A stretch of 44,828 bases of DNA from Lentisphaeria bacterium. Its GTDB lineage: Bacteria; Verrucomicrobiota; Lentisphaeria; Victivallales; Victivallaceae. This document shows, one piece after another, positions 16,031 to 23,920 of the stretch. Each line of letters starts with the position of its first letter. Position 1 is the stretch's first letter. The stretch lies in NCBI GenBank assembly GCA_017457105.1, contig JAFTIA010000025.1, positions 1 through 44,828 of the forward strand, written 5' to 3'. The position numbers and the translations under genes are program-made. The notes beneath the pieces are model-generated. The model saw only the letters and a program-made list of their open reading frames with translations. It was not told the origin of the DNA and did not search any database.

Positions 16031-16112
16031 TAGTGCGAAAACTGTTTCTCCGGAGGGAAGGGGAAATAAAAAGAATAATCAAACCCAAAAATCAATAAAA
16101 GGAGTTGAGATC

Positions 16113-16646
16113 ATGGAACTCAAAGGCAGCAAGACGGAAGCCAATCTTTTGTACGCATTTGCCGGGGAATCCCAGGCACGCAACAAGTACACCTACTTTG
16201 CCAGCAAGGCCCGCAAGGAAGGGTACGAACAGATCGCCGCGATCTTTGAACAGACCGCCAACAACGAAAAAGAACATGCCAAACTCTGGTTCAAGGCTCT
16301 GAACGGCATCGGCACCACTGCGGAAAACCTGCTTGCCGCCGCCGCCGGTGAACACGAAGAGTGGACCAATATGTATAATCACTTTGCCGAAGAAGCCAAG
16401 GCGGAAGGTTTTATGGAACTTGCGGCACGCTTTGCCATGGTTGCGGCGATCGAAAAGCGTCACGAAGAACGCTATCGGAAGCTGGCCGCCAATCTGGAAA
16501 GCGGTGAAGTCTGGGTGCGTGTCGGCGAAAACCGTTGGGAATGCCGCAACTGCGGCCACATCTACGTTGGCGAAAAGGCTCCGGAAATCTGCCCGGTCTG
16601 CAGTCATCCGAAAGCCTATTTTGAACTCGAGGCCAAAAACTACTGA
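16113..16646 (+). CDS. Rubrerythrin
   Basis: A 177-residue non-haem diiron protein that reduces hydrogen peroxide in anaerobes. AAAAGGAG precedes the start. The diiron ligands are Glu19, Glu52 with His55 (EKEH), Glu79/80, and Glu114 with His117 (EKRH). The C-terminal rubredoxin-like domain has Cys144, Cys147 (CRNC) and Cys160, Cys163 (CPVC). Length and layout are standard. The next gene follows after 32 bp and may be co-transcribed. Confidence 0.96.
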   Translation: MELKGSKTEANLLYAFAGESQARNKYTYFASKARKEGYEQIAAIFEQTANNEKEHAKLWFKALNGIGTTAENLLAAAAGEHEEWTNMYNHFAEEAKAEGFMELAARFAMVAAIEKRHEERYRKLAANLESGEVWVRVGENRWECRNCGHIYVGEKAPEICPVCSHPKAYFELEAKNY

Positions 16647-16678
16647 GGCTTCGCAACAGTAAAAAAAGGAGGGGGGAA

Positions 16679-17245
16679 ATGAGATCGTTTACACACTTTA
16701 CGATCCAGTATGCGCACCGTTTTTACGGTTTCAAAGGGGAAGCGCAATATTTGCACGGGCATACCGGCGGATTGACCATTGAGGTGGAAGATTCCGTCAA
16801 TCCCGGAGTGAATATGGTCTTCCCCTGCAACGAGATCAAGAAAACGGCATGGAACATCATCCAGAATTTTGATCATGCACTGATCTTGCGGCAGGATGAT
16901 CCTCTGCTGCCCGCCGTTCTGGGCGTGTACGAGAAACAGGGGATCAAAAACGGAGCCCCGCAGAACACCATGAAAGGCCCTGCATTCAAAACGGAACTTG
17001 CAGAAGCCTATCCTGATTGCCGTCTGGTGGTCACCAAAGAAACCATGACGGTGGAAGGGATGATCAAAATGGTGTACGATTTGTTGAAAGACAAATTGAA
17101 CGTGGTGAAAATCACCTTCACCAGCGGGGACAATGCCGCTACGCAGGAATTTCCGTCCCGTCACACGATGGAGCGGTGTCCCTGCTGCGGGATCCTTCTG
17201 AATGCAGACGGAGTCTGTCCCAAGTGCGGTTGCCGTAAAAAGTAA
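16679..17245 (+). CDS. 6-pyruvoyl-tetrahydropterin synthase-family protein with C-terminal zinc ribbon
   Basis: A 188-residue protein with a T-fold PTPS/QueD domain at ~1-150. The zinc triad is His13, His26 and His28 (YLHGH), and FDHALIL plus ETMTVEG supply the Asp/His and Glu motifs. The catalytic Cys of QueD/PTPS, four residues before HGH, is Ala22 here. Compared with QueD (~120 residues) it has an insertion and a C-terminal zinc ribbon, CPCC...CPKC (from ~172). GGAGG precedes the start. It could be a lyase or aldolase-type PTPS relative rather than QueD. No other queuosine or folate genes are adjacent. Confidence 0.8.
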   Translation: MRSFTHFTIQYAHRFYGFKGEAQYLHGHTGGLTIEVEDSVNPGVNMVFPCNEIKKTAWNIIQNFDHALILRQDDPLLPAVLGVYEKQGIKNGAPQNTMKGPAFKTELAEAYPDCRLVVTKETMTVEGMIKMVYDLLKDKLNVVKITFTSGDNAATQEFPSRHTMERCPCCGILLNADGVCPKCGCRKK

Positions 17246-17287
17246 TTTTACTTTCGGCACCGGACCGGCGGTGCAGGAATAAAAAAA

Positions 17288-17322
17288 GGGTATTGACAAA
17301 AACTGTTCAATACCCTTTTTTT
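17288..17322. terminator. Bidirectional intrinsic terminator
   Basis: GGGTATTGA (17288-17296) pairs with TCAATACCC (17307-17315). A T-run follows (17316-17322) and an A-run precedes. It ends the rubrerythrin/PTPS unit on the plus strand and can stop minus-strand transcripts from the secreted-protein gene. Confidence 0.85.
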
Positions 17323-17362
17323 GCCGCTGACTGCAAACAAATTTTGCGTACATGCCGGCCCC

Positions 17363-17384
17363 CCGTCAGGTGGACAGCTGACGG
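17363..17384. repeat. 7-bp inverted repeat downstream of the secreted-protein gene
   Basis: CCGTCAG (17363-17369) and CTGACGG (17378-17384) can form a small hairpin without a T-run. Its meaning is unclear. Confidence 0.35.
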
Positions 17385-17440
17385 AGAGAGGACAGCTGCC
17401 CCAATGAGCAGCTTCCTCCTGTTTCAAGCGGATTCCCGGA

Positions 17441-18529
17441 TTATTTTTGGGTGGGGAAAGGTTTGCTTGCTTCCGGATGGGCCGTGAGATAATCGTTAAT
17501 GTCCTTTTCCAGAACTTTTGCCCAGATGAACATTTCCACCCAGTGATTATACCGGTTGCCGACCACGGTCAGCACAGGAGTTCCGGTAACCTGGGACCCC
17601 CGGAAGACTTTTGAGCCGTCATTGTTGATGCGGGCGAGGACATCTTTGGTCTGGGATCCGGCGCAGATGCCGCTGCCATGCAGATGGTAGAGGGGGGCTG
17701 CGCTGACAGAGTCTCCGCTGAAAAGTGCGTACCGGACAATGCTCTGGAACGTGTACACCGGTTTGGATATCTTATTTTTCAGATCGTAGAAATGGATGAT
17801 GTAAGGCACATTTTTCTTTTTGCCGACTTGAGCGAATTTGCCGATGCCGACAGCATATATTGCCTTGTCTCTGTCATCTTTATCCATCTGACCTTCATAA
17901 ATGAAACCGTTACGGAAAGTGTAAAGTACTTTGCCGTCTTTGGGATCCCCTGCATAGAAGGTCGTGACCGCCTGCTTATTGAAAGGAATTGACAGCACAG
18001 AAATTTTTACATGCTCGATTTTCGGTTTTGGCGGTTCCAGCGATTCCGGAGTAAAGCCCAGCTCGTCAGCCAGATAAAAATGGGCGGCAATGCTCAACGC
18101 CAGCCCTAAAGGCAACTCGCCATTGCGGATATTGGCAACACAGCCGACGCTGCTGTTACCTTTGTAGATGGCGTTATTTTTGTACATGCCGACAACTTTG
18201 TAAGTGCCCGGCTTGTAAATATTTCCGTCCCGGTATTCCAGAATGACTTTGCCTTTGCTGTTGACCAGACGGCGGGGAGTACCATTTTTCAGTTCATAGA
18301 TCCATGGGCCGCCGACTTTGGGCTGAACTCTGCGCGGACCTTCCTCGAAGCGGAAGAGCCGGTTGACAGTGGTATTCCCTTTGTTGACGTACCAGTACGG
18401 TTTGCCGTATTCCACTGAGAACTGCACATTTACACTGCCGTTGCCTTTGCAGACTTTGACGACTGGTGCTGCGCTCAATGTTGCAATACAGGCAAGTAAT
18501 ACAACGACTCCCCAGTACAACTTTTTCAT
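17441..18529 (-). CDS. Secreted protein of unknown function with beta-rich repeats
   Basis: A 362-residue protein I do not recognise. Residues 1-20 are a classical signal peptide ending TLSAA. A GAAGGGA site precedes the start. Two stretches resemble each other: ~94-125 (DGNIYKPG...NNAIYKG) and ~199-229 (NGFIYEG...KAIYAVG). Both are short beta-hairpin units with Gly-x-Ile-Tyr, reminiscent of beta-flower or beta-meander repeats. A hydrophobic patch lies at ~139-156. The C-terminal ~70 residues (SGICAGSQTKDVLARINNDG) look like a separate domain with a Cys at 289. No membrane anchor follows. It lies downstream of the GH2 gene on the same strand but 250 bp away. Confidence 0.7.
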   Translation of the reverse strand: MKKLYWGVVVLLACIATLSAAPVVKVCKGNGSVNVQFSVEYGKPYWYVNKGNTTVNRLFRFEEGPRRVQPKVGGPWIYELKNGTPRRLVNSKGKVILEYRDGNIYKPGTYKVVGMYKNNAIYKGNSSVGCVANIRNGELPLGLALSIAAHFYLADELGFTPESLEPPKPKIEHVKISVLSIPFNKQAVTTFYAGDPKDGKVLYTFRNGFIYEGQMDKDDRDKAIYAVGIGKFAQVGKKKNVPYIIHFYDLKNKISKPVYTFQSIVRYALFSGDSVSAAPLYHLHGSGICAGSQTKDVLARINNDGSKVFRGSQVTGTPVLTVVGNRYNHWVEMFIWAKVLEKDINDYLTAHPEASKPFPTQK

Positions 18530-18738
18530 ACCCCATTTCCCTTCTTTGTTGACTGATTTCCGTGTGATTGATTTTTCCGGAAATCATTGCCTGACGGTTA
18601 ATGTAGTATACGATTATTTTTTTTTCAAATATTTACACACTAACTTATGGCAAAAAATCCTTCTCTCCGGTATAATGTTTTATACACAAGTTGCCGAGTT
18701 TCCGTATGCCGGGCTGCTCATTCGGGGGGGGAGAGAAT

Positions 18739-18767
18739 GGAGGCTGCTCAAAAAAGGAGCAGCCTCC
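18739..18767. terminator. GC-rich hairpin after the GH2 gene
   Basis: GGAGGCTGCTC (18739-18749) pairs perfectly with GAGCAGCCTCC (18757-18767), loop of seven. It lies 14 bases beyond the GH2 stop codon. No T-run follows on either strand, so termination would be weak or Rho-assisted. Confidence 0.5.
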
Positions 18768-18781
18768 CGGTTGTAATCAGA

Positions 18782-20551
18782 TTAGAATGCACTCCAATCC
18801 GGCTTCATGGAGAAGCAGTCCCGGATGACTTTAGCATCGAATTTCGGGGTACGGTCATAGTTGTAAATACCGTTCTGTTCCTGTTCGATGTCCGTGAGCT
18901 GGGTGTAGCAGTAGCCCACCAGCCGGGGATGTTCCACAATAAAGCGTGTCAGATCCGTAATGCGCTTTTCGGACTCTTCCCGGGTGAGTTTTTCCTTGTT
19001 ATAGCCCCAGGTATTATCGGCAAAAGGCTTGCTGCCTTCCGGGAGGTAACTCACACCGCCGTATTCGTCAATGATGTACGGCTGCCCCTTCCAGGCGGGC
19101 AGTTCTTCCGGCGTTGTCATATAGACGGGTTCTGTATCCACCGCTTCCGCCAGATCCTGAACGGTCTGGGCATAGTGGTGAATAGTCCACAGATCGGTCT
19201 TTACATGGCAATAGCCGGAGGTGGTGTTGACCGGGCGGGTGGGGTCCATCCGGCGGGTCAGATCATACACATCGGCAAGGAACCGGCGATGTTCTTCCCA
19301 GTCAAAATAACGATGGGTTTCGTTGAACGGCGTCCAGGTGATGATGGAGGGGTGGTTGATGTCCCGTTCCATCACAGAGCCCCATTCAGCCATGTAGTTG
19401 CGGAAGGACAAATTGTAATTGGGATTGGTGCCCGGCATGAAGTGCTGCCAGAAATTCATCCCCCAGTCCGGGAATTCCGCCCAGGTGAGGTAGCCCAAAC
19501 GGTCAGCCCAGTAGTGGAAGCGTTCATCAAAAATCTTCTGATGCAGACGGGCGCCGTTGAACCCGGCTTCCATGGAAAGCTGAATGTCTTTTTTCAGGGC
19601 TTCATCGCTGGGGGCGGTCCAGATCCCGTCTTTGTAAAAGCCCTGATCCAGTACAAAACGCAGGAAAATGGGTTTGTTGTTCAAGTAGAACTTGCCGTCT
19701 TCCAGATGGATCTTCCGCAGACCGGCATAGGCAGCGACTTCATCCAGTACGTTGCCTGCCGCATCTTTCACGGTATAAGTGATGTCGTAAAGGAACGGCG
19801 TTTCCGGATTCCATTCCTGGGGATCATCCAGCGTAACCGTGATGGGGAGGCCGTTCACGGCGGCGGAAGTCTTGCAAACGGTATTTTTCCCCTGAGCGGC
19901 AATGGTGATGGTAATGGTATTCCCCATTTTCACCTGATAAAATTCCGGGATGAAGGAGAACGCGCCATTGTCATAATCCGGCAGGATCCGGCACTTGCCA
20001 AGACCGGCGGGATGGACTGCTTCCATCCAGACCGTGGACCAGATCCCGGTGGTGCGGGTGTAATTGCAATACTGGGATTTCATCCAGGGGCTCTGCTTGC
20101 CGTGGGCCTGAATGCCGGTGCGGATATTGTCATCCACCCGGATCACCAGGTTGTGGGACTGCCCGGCCGTAACGAAATCGGTGATATCCACGGCAAAGGG
20201 GGAGGCCCCGCCGGTGTGGCGGCCAGCTTCTTTGCCGTCCACATAGACGATGCAGGAGTAATCCACGCCGCCGAAGCGGAGCAGGATTTTTTTGCCGGCC
20301 CAGTTTGCCGGAATATCAAGGGTACGCTGATACCACATCATTTCAATAAAGTCGGTATAACCCACGCCGGAAAGTTTGCTTTCCGGGCAGAAGGGGACGG
20401 TGATCTTGCCGTCGAACCCGGCAGACTGCTGAAGATTTCTGGCATCCCCGCTCTTGGAGAAGTCAAAGGTATAACTCCATTCGCCGTTCAAATTGATCCA
20501 TTCCTTCCGCTCAAATTGCGGACGGGGATACTCACTTCTCGGAATCGTCAT
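18782..20551 (-). CDS. Glycoside hydrolase family 2 (beta-galactosidase/beta-glucuronidase type)
   Basis: A 589-residue GH2 enzyme. The ATG at 20551 has AAGGAG upstream and replaces a longer frame lacking one. The sugar-binding jelly-roll is at ~10-185 (WINLNGEW, WYQRTLDIP), an Ig-like domain at ~190-280 and a TIM barrel at ~285-589. Acid/base Glu411 lies in PFNETH and nucleophile Glu496 in IIDEYGG. There is no signal peptide. The protein is shorter than LacZ and lacks its C-terminal domains, nearer to the compact GH2 forms. The exact sugar is not readable. It is divergent from an AraC regulator that probably controls it. Confidence 0.88.
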   Translation of the reverse strand: MTIPRSEYPRPQFERKEWINLNGEWSYTFDFSKSGDARNLQQSAGFDGKITVPFCPESKLSGVGYTDFIEMMWYQRTLDIPANWAGKKILLRFGGVDYSCIVYVDGKEAGRHTGGASPFAVDITDFVTAGQSHNLVIRVDDNIRTGIQAHGKQSPWMKSQYCNYTRTTGIWSTVWMEAVHPAGLGKCRILPDYDNGAFSFIPEFYQVKMGNTITITIAAQGKNTVCKTSAAVNGLPITVTLDDPQEWNPETPFLYDITYTVKDAAGNVLDEVAAYAGLRKIHLEDGKFYLNNKPIFLRFVLDQGFYKDGIWTAPSDEALKKDIQLSMEAGFNGARLHQKIFDERFHYWADRLGYLTWAEFPDWGMNFWQHFMPGTNPNYNLSFRNYMAEWGSVMERDINHPSIITWTPFNETHRYFDWEEHRRFLADVYDLTRRMDPTRPVNTTSGYCHVKTDLWTIHHYAQTVQDLAEAVDTEPVYMTTPEELPAWKGQPYIIDEYGGVSYLPEGSKPFADNTWGYNKEKLTREESEKRITDLTRFIVEHPRLVGYCYTQLTDIEQEQNGIYNYDRTPKFDAKVIRDCFSMKPDWSAF

Positions 20552-20608
20552 AAAAAAACTCCTTGTGTTAGGTGTTGAAATGCTCGTAATTTTGCACATT
20601 GCATGTAA

Positions 20609-20614
20609 ATTATA
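20609..20614 (-). promoter_or_regulatory. Putative -10 box for the GH2 gene
   Basis: A perfect TATAAT lies on the minus strand 58 bases upstream of the GH2 start. The -35 is poor (TGGAAA at 20635-20630, 15-bp spacer), as expected for a promoter needing an activator such as the divergent AraC protein. Confidence 0.4.
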
Positions 20615-20669
20615 TCATAAAATCAGTATTTTCCATATAAAAAAGAAGAAAAACATAGAAAAAACGATC

Positions 20670-21488
20670 ATGGCACATTGGCATGAAACCATCTATTTAG
20701 GGCCGGGTCCGGTCCCGGATGCCCCTTTGACGCTTCATGCGGCAGGGATCACCCACCCGGATCCGGAATACCGGATCGCCCGGCGGAACTTGCAGGAATT
20801 TTATGTTCTGGAGTATGTTCTGCGGGGGCATGGGGAACTTGTCTGTGATGGCGAACACTATAAAATCTCCGCCGGGGATGTGTATTTTCTGCAGCCGGGT
20901 TCTACGCATGAATATTATTCAGACAGGCGTGATCCCTGGGAAAAAGTGTGGGTCAATGTGGGGGGAAAACTGATGGATTCTTTGTGCGAAGCCTATCGGC
21001 TGCACGGATTGGTCTATTTTCATAACTGCCGGATGGAATCGGATTTTATGGAGGCGCTTGCCCTTGTCCGGCAATGGGGGGCCGGGACGGATCTTGCCAT
21101 CAGTCTTCAACTTCACCGGATACTGGCAAACCTGCGGGAGTGGCGGGATCTGCACCCGGAAATGCGGCACTCGGCAGACGGCATCCGGCTGAAAGAGTTT
21201 ATGGACAGTCATTGGCAGGAGGATATTTCTGTGGAGGATCTGGCGGCAGTGATCCGGAAATCTCCGGCGCAGGTGCGGCGGATCTTCCAGCGGGATTGGC
21301 AAATGTCGCCTCACCGTTATTTGTGCCGTCAGCGGGTTTTTTATGCCTGCCAATATTTGGAAAATACGGAATACCCTATTAAAATCCTTGCCTCCCGGCT
21401 GGGGTTCCGGGATGAATTTTATTTTTCCAATTGGTTCCGGAAAGAAAAAGGGATCGCACCCACACAGTACCGGAAACAATTCCGGTAA
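20670..21488 (+). CDS. AraC-family transcriptional regulator
   Basis: A 272-residue regulator. The ATG at 20670 was chosen because the cupin-like sensing domain begins right after it; the longer frame covers the promoter region, and the ribosome site is weak (AAGAAG). Residues ~30-120 form the AraC cupin domain (GELVCDGEHYKISAGDVYFLQPGS). Residues ~175-270 hold two helix-turn-helix units ending in SRLGFRDEFYFSNWFRKEKG. It is divergent from the GH2 gene with 118 bp between them, so it probably senses a sugar and switches on that gene. Confidence 0.9.
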   Translation: MAHWHETIYLGPGPVPDAPLTLHAAGITHPDPEYRIARRNLQEFYVLEYVLRGHGELVCDGEHYKISAGDVYFLQPGSTHEYYSDRRDPWEKVWVNVGGKLMDSLCEAYRLHGLVYFHNCRMESDFMEALALVRQWGAGTDLAISLQLHRILANLREWRDLHPEMRHSADGIRLKEFMDSHWQEDISVEDLAAVIRKSPAQVRRIFQRDWQMSPHRYLCRQRVFYACQYLENTEYPIKILASRLGFRDEFYFSNWFRKEKGIAPTQYRKQFR

Positions 21489-21515
21489 AAAAAAGCCCCG
21501 CATTTTTTGCGGGGC
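21487..21515 (-). terminator. Intrinsic terminator of the aminotransferase gene
   Basis: GCCCCGCA (21495-21502) pairs with TGCGGGGC (21508-21515), loop of five. On the minus strand it is followed by a U-run (complement of 21494-21487) that overlaps the AraC stop codon. No T-run exists on the plus side. Confidence 0.85.
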
Positions 21516-21533
21516 GACAGTCGGATCGACAGC

Positions 21534-22805
21534 TTAAATTTCAGACAGCCGTTTTTCCACACCGGCAAGTTTGACGGCGAGGCAGAAGATCTCCATGGCA
21601 GGCTGCAATTCTTCCAGCGTGGGATAGGTGGGGGCGATCCGGAGATTCTTGTCTTCCGGGTCCTTCTTGTAGGGGAAGGTCGCTCCTGCACCGGTGAATT
21701 TCACCCCGGCATCCTGCGCCAGCCGCACCGTTTCACGGGCGCAGTGGGGCATGGTGTCCAGAGAAACAAAGTATCCGCCGTCCGGCTTGATCCAGGTGGC
21801 AAGGCCGGTGTTGCCCAGTTCCCGTTCCAGCATATTCAGCACCAGATCGAACTTGGGCCGCATTTCGGCGGCAAGATTCCGCATGAGGGCACGGACGCCT
21901 TCCGCGTTGCCGAGATACTGGATGGTGCGGAGCTGATTGACTTTGTCGTGTCCGATGGTCTGAATGGTCATCCGCTTGCGGATCTCCAGAATATTTGCCG
22001 GACTGGAGGCGATCAGCGCCACCCCCGCACCCGGGAAGGTGATCTTGGAGGTGGAGAAGAAGTAGAAGGGACGGTCAGGATTGCCGCCTGCTTCACAGGC
22101 CCCGAAAATATCTTTCAGCTTGTGTTCTGCATACAGGTGATGGACGCCGTAAGCGTTGTCCCAGAAGATCCGGAAATCGGGAGCTGCTGTTTTCATGGCA
22201 CCCAGACGGTCCACCGTTTCATCGCTGTAACAGATCCCCTGGGGATTGGAGTAGAGCGGTACGCACCACATCCCTTTGATGGCGGGATCATTGGCAGCAA
22301 GTTCCTCCACCATATCCATATCCGGCCCGGTGGGAGTCATGGGGACGGTGATCATTTCGATCCCCATATCTTCGCAAATGGCAAAATGCCGGTCATAGCC
22401 GGGGCTGGGGCAGAGGAATTTCACCTTGTCCAGCTTGCACCACGGTGTTTGGCCGCCGGTGCCGAAAAGCATACAGCGGACAATGGAGTCGTACATCAGG
22501 TTCAAACTGGAATTTCCGCCGATGACAATGCGTTCCACCGGGATGTTCAGGAGTTCCGAAAAGAGCGCGCGGGCTTCCGGCAGACCTTCCAGCAAGCCGT
22601 AGTTGCGGGTATCGGTGCCGTCGGAGGCTTTTGCCGTCGGCATGGCACCGATGAGGGCATTGTTCAAATCCAGCTGGGAACTTGCGGGCTTGCCGCGGGA
22701 AAGATCCAGCTTCATGTTTCTATCCTGATAACGGCGGTATTCCGTTTGCAGGGATTGACGGAGAGCCAGCAGCTCTTCCCGGGACATTTCCATAATATTT
22801 TTCAT
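21534..22805 (-). CDS. PLP-dependent aspartate aminotransferase (class I, type Ic-like)
   Basis: A 423-residue transaminase most like the Asp_aminotransf (PF12897) group. GGAG precedes the start by eight bases. Signatures are LDLSRGKP (33-40), NYGLLEG, GGNSSLNLMYD, SNPQG (Asn187), WDNAY (Asp216) and the PLP lysine Lys254 in STSKITFPGAG. It transfers the amino group between aspartate or a related amino acid and 2-oxoglutarate. It stands alone with its own promoter and terminator. Confidence 0.9.
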   Translation of the reverse strand: MKNIMEMSREELLALRQSLQTEYRRYQDRNMKLDLSRGKPASSQLDLNNALIGAMPTAKASDGTDTRNYGLLEGLPEARALFSELLNIPVERIVIGGNSSLNLMYDSIVRCMLFGTGGQTPWCKLDKVKFLCPSPGYDRHFAICEDMGIEMITVPMTPTGPDMDMVEELAANDPAIKGMWCVPLYSNPQGICYSDETVDRLGAMKTAAPDFRIFWDNAYGVHHLYAEHKLKDIFGACEAGGNPDRPFYFFSTSKITFPGAGVALIASSPANILEIRKRMTIQTIGHDKVNQLRTIQYLGNAEGVRALMRNLAAEMRPKFDLVLNMLERELGNTGLATWIKPDGGYFVSLDTMPHCARETVRLAQDAGVKFTGAGATFPYKKDPEDKNLRIAPTYPTLEELQPAMEIFCLAVKLAGVEKRLSEI

Positions 22806-22845
22806 TGATTCATCTCCGGTAATTTACATTTGCAACCAAACTTTT

Positions 22846-22873
22846 AATATATTTCCTTTTTCTCTTTTTTCAA
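22846..22873 (-). promoter_or_regulatory. Promoter of the aminotransferase gene
   Basis: On the minus strand TTGAAA (22873-22868), 16-bp spacer, TATATT (22851-22846). The ATG is at 22805. Confidence 0.7.
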
Positions 22874-22978
22874 CAGTTTTTTTATGGGTTGGAACCATTT
22901 TTTTTGATTTTTTTTGCAGGAAAAGGGGGGCGCACAGTGCATCGCCGGGAATACTGCCTGTATATATATAATATCAGG

Positions 22979-23006
22979 TTGAAAAAATTGTTAACCGTGC
23001 TATATT
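22979..23006 (+). promoter_or_regulatory. Promoter of tRNA-Leu and probably the larB-leuA operon
   Basis: TTGAAA (22979-22984), 16-bp spacer, TATATT (23001-23006). The tRNA begins 16 bases after the -10 box. Confidence 0.7.
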
Positions 23007-23022
23007 TACCGCAATATGTAAT

Positions 23023-23107
23023 GCCCGGGTGGCGGAATGGCAGACGCAGCAGACTTAAAATCTGCTTTCCTTTGGAAGTACGGGTTCGATCCCCGTTCCG
23101 GGCACCA
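23023..23107 (+). tRNA. tRNA-Leu (anticodon UAA)
   Basis: An 85-nt class II tRNA with encoded CCA. The acceptor stem GCCCGGG pairs with TCCGGGC (one G-T pair). The anticodon stem GCAGA/TCTGC encloses loop CTTAAAA, giving anticodon TAA, which reads UUA/UUG. A long variable arm (TTTCCTTTGGAAGT) and the T arm ACGGGTTCGATCCCCGT are clear. No terminator separates it from larB, 30 bases on. Confidence 0.97.
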
Positions 23108-23137
23108 CATTGATTTTCAATGAAACAAGGCAGGAAA

Positions 23138-23887
23138 ATGGACGAGGCAGTACAAAAGTTGATTGCACAGACGGCGGCAGGGGAAGTTTCTCTGGCGCAG
23201 GCTCTGGCGCAGGCGGCGGCGTTGACCGGGCAGGTGGCTGATATCGGCTGTGCCCGGATCGATCACGGCCGGACTGCCCGTTGCGGTTTCCCTGAATTTA
23301 TCTACGGTGCCGGAAAAAATGCGGATCAGCTGGTCCGCATCGTGGGTCACATGGCGGAAAAGAATGGAGAAGCCTTTGTGACCCGTCTGGACGGTGCCAA
23401 GATCGAAGTTCTCAAGCAGGCGTTCCCTGCCGGTGAAGCGGATGCTCTTGCCGGAACGTTTGCCCTTTATACGGTTCCCCGGGGATCACGGGGAGAAGTA
23501 GCGGTCCTGTGCGCCGGTACTTCGGATCTTTCTGTGGCACAGGAAGCATTGAACACTCTCCGTTTTTGCGGCATCGGGGCCACGCTGTACAGCGATGTGG
23601 GCGTGGCGTGCATCGAGCGGGTGCTGGTCCTGGGGGATCAGCTCCGCAAGGCAGATTGCTGCATTGTGGCGGCGGGAATGGAAGGAGCTCTGCCCAGCGT
23701 CGTCGGCGGATTGACTCCGGCACCGGTGATCGCGGTGCCGACGTCCGTCGGATACGGCGCGGCCCTTGGAGGCTTTGCGGCACTTTCGGGCATGCTTAAT
23801 TCCTGTGCGTCCGGAGTGACGGTGGTGAATATCGACAACGGATTCGGTGCGGCGTGTGCAGCGATCCGGATTTTGAATCAGAAGTAA
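23138..23887 (+). CDS. larB: Nickel-pincer cofactor biosynthesis protein LarB
   Basis: A 249-residue enzyme of nickel-pincer nucleotide synthesis. LarB carboxylates and hydrolyses nicotinic acid adenine dinucleotide as the first step towards the lactate racemase cofactor. The ATG at 23138 has AAGG upstream; the start at 23120 has none. The C-terminal half carries the family core: CAGTSDLSVAQEA, YSDVGVA, GMEGALPSVVGG, PTSVGYG and the catalytic-Cys segment MLNSCASGV. LarC, LarE and LarA are not in this window. It appears to begin an operon right after tRNA-Leu. Confidence 0.93.
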   Translation: MDEAVQKLIAQTAAGEVSLAQALAQAAALTGQVADIGCARIDHGRTARCGFPEFIYGAGKNADQLVRIVGHMAEKNGEAFVTRLDGAKIEVLKQAFPAGEADALAGTFALYTVPRGSRGEVAVLCAGTSDLSVAQEALNTLRFCGIGATLYSDVGVACIERVLVLGDQLRKADCCIVAAGMEGALPSVVGGLTPAPVIAVPTSVGYGAALGGFAALSGMLNSCASGVTVVNIDNGFGAACAAIRILNQK

Positions 23888-23920
23888 AAAATATTTTGAG
23901 ATATAGAAAGAGAATTGAAA

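Noticed and set aside
16679..17245. Canonical QueD
   Set aside because: The catalytic Cys is missing and the protein is longer with a zinc ribbon, so only the family is claimed.
23023..23107. tRNA gene as an integration site for a mobile element
   Set aside because: No integrase, repeated tRNA 3' end or foreign-looking genes follow it.
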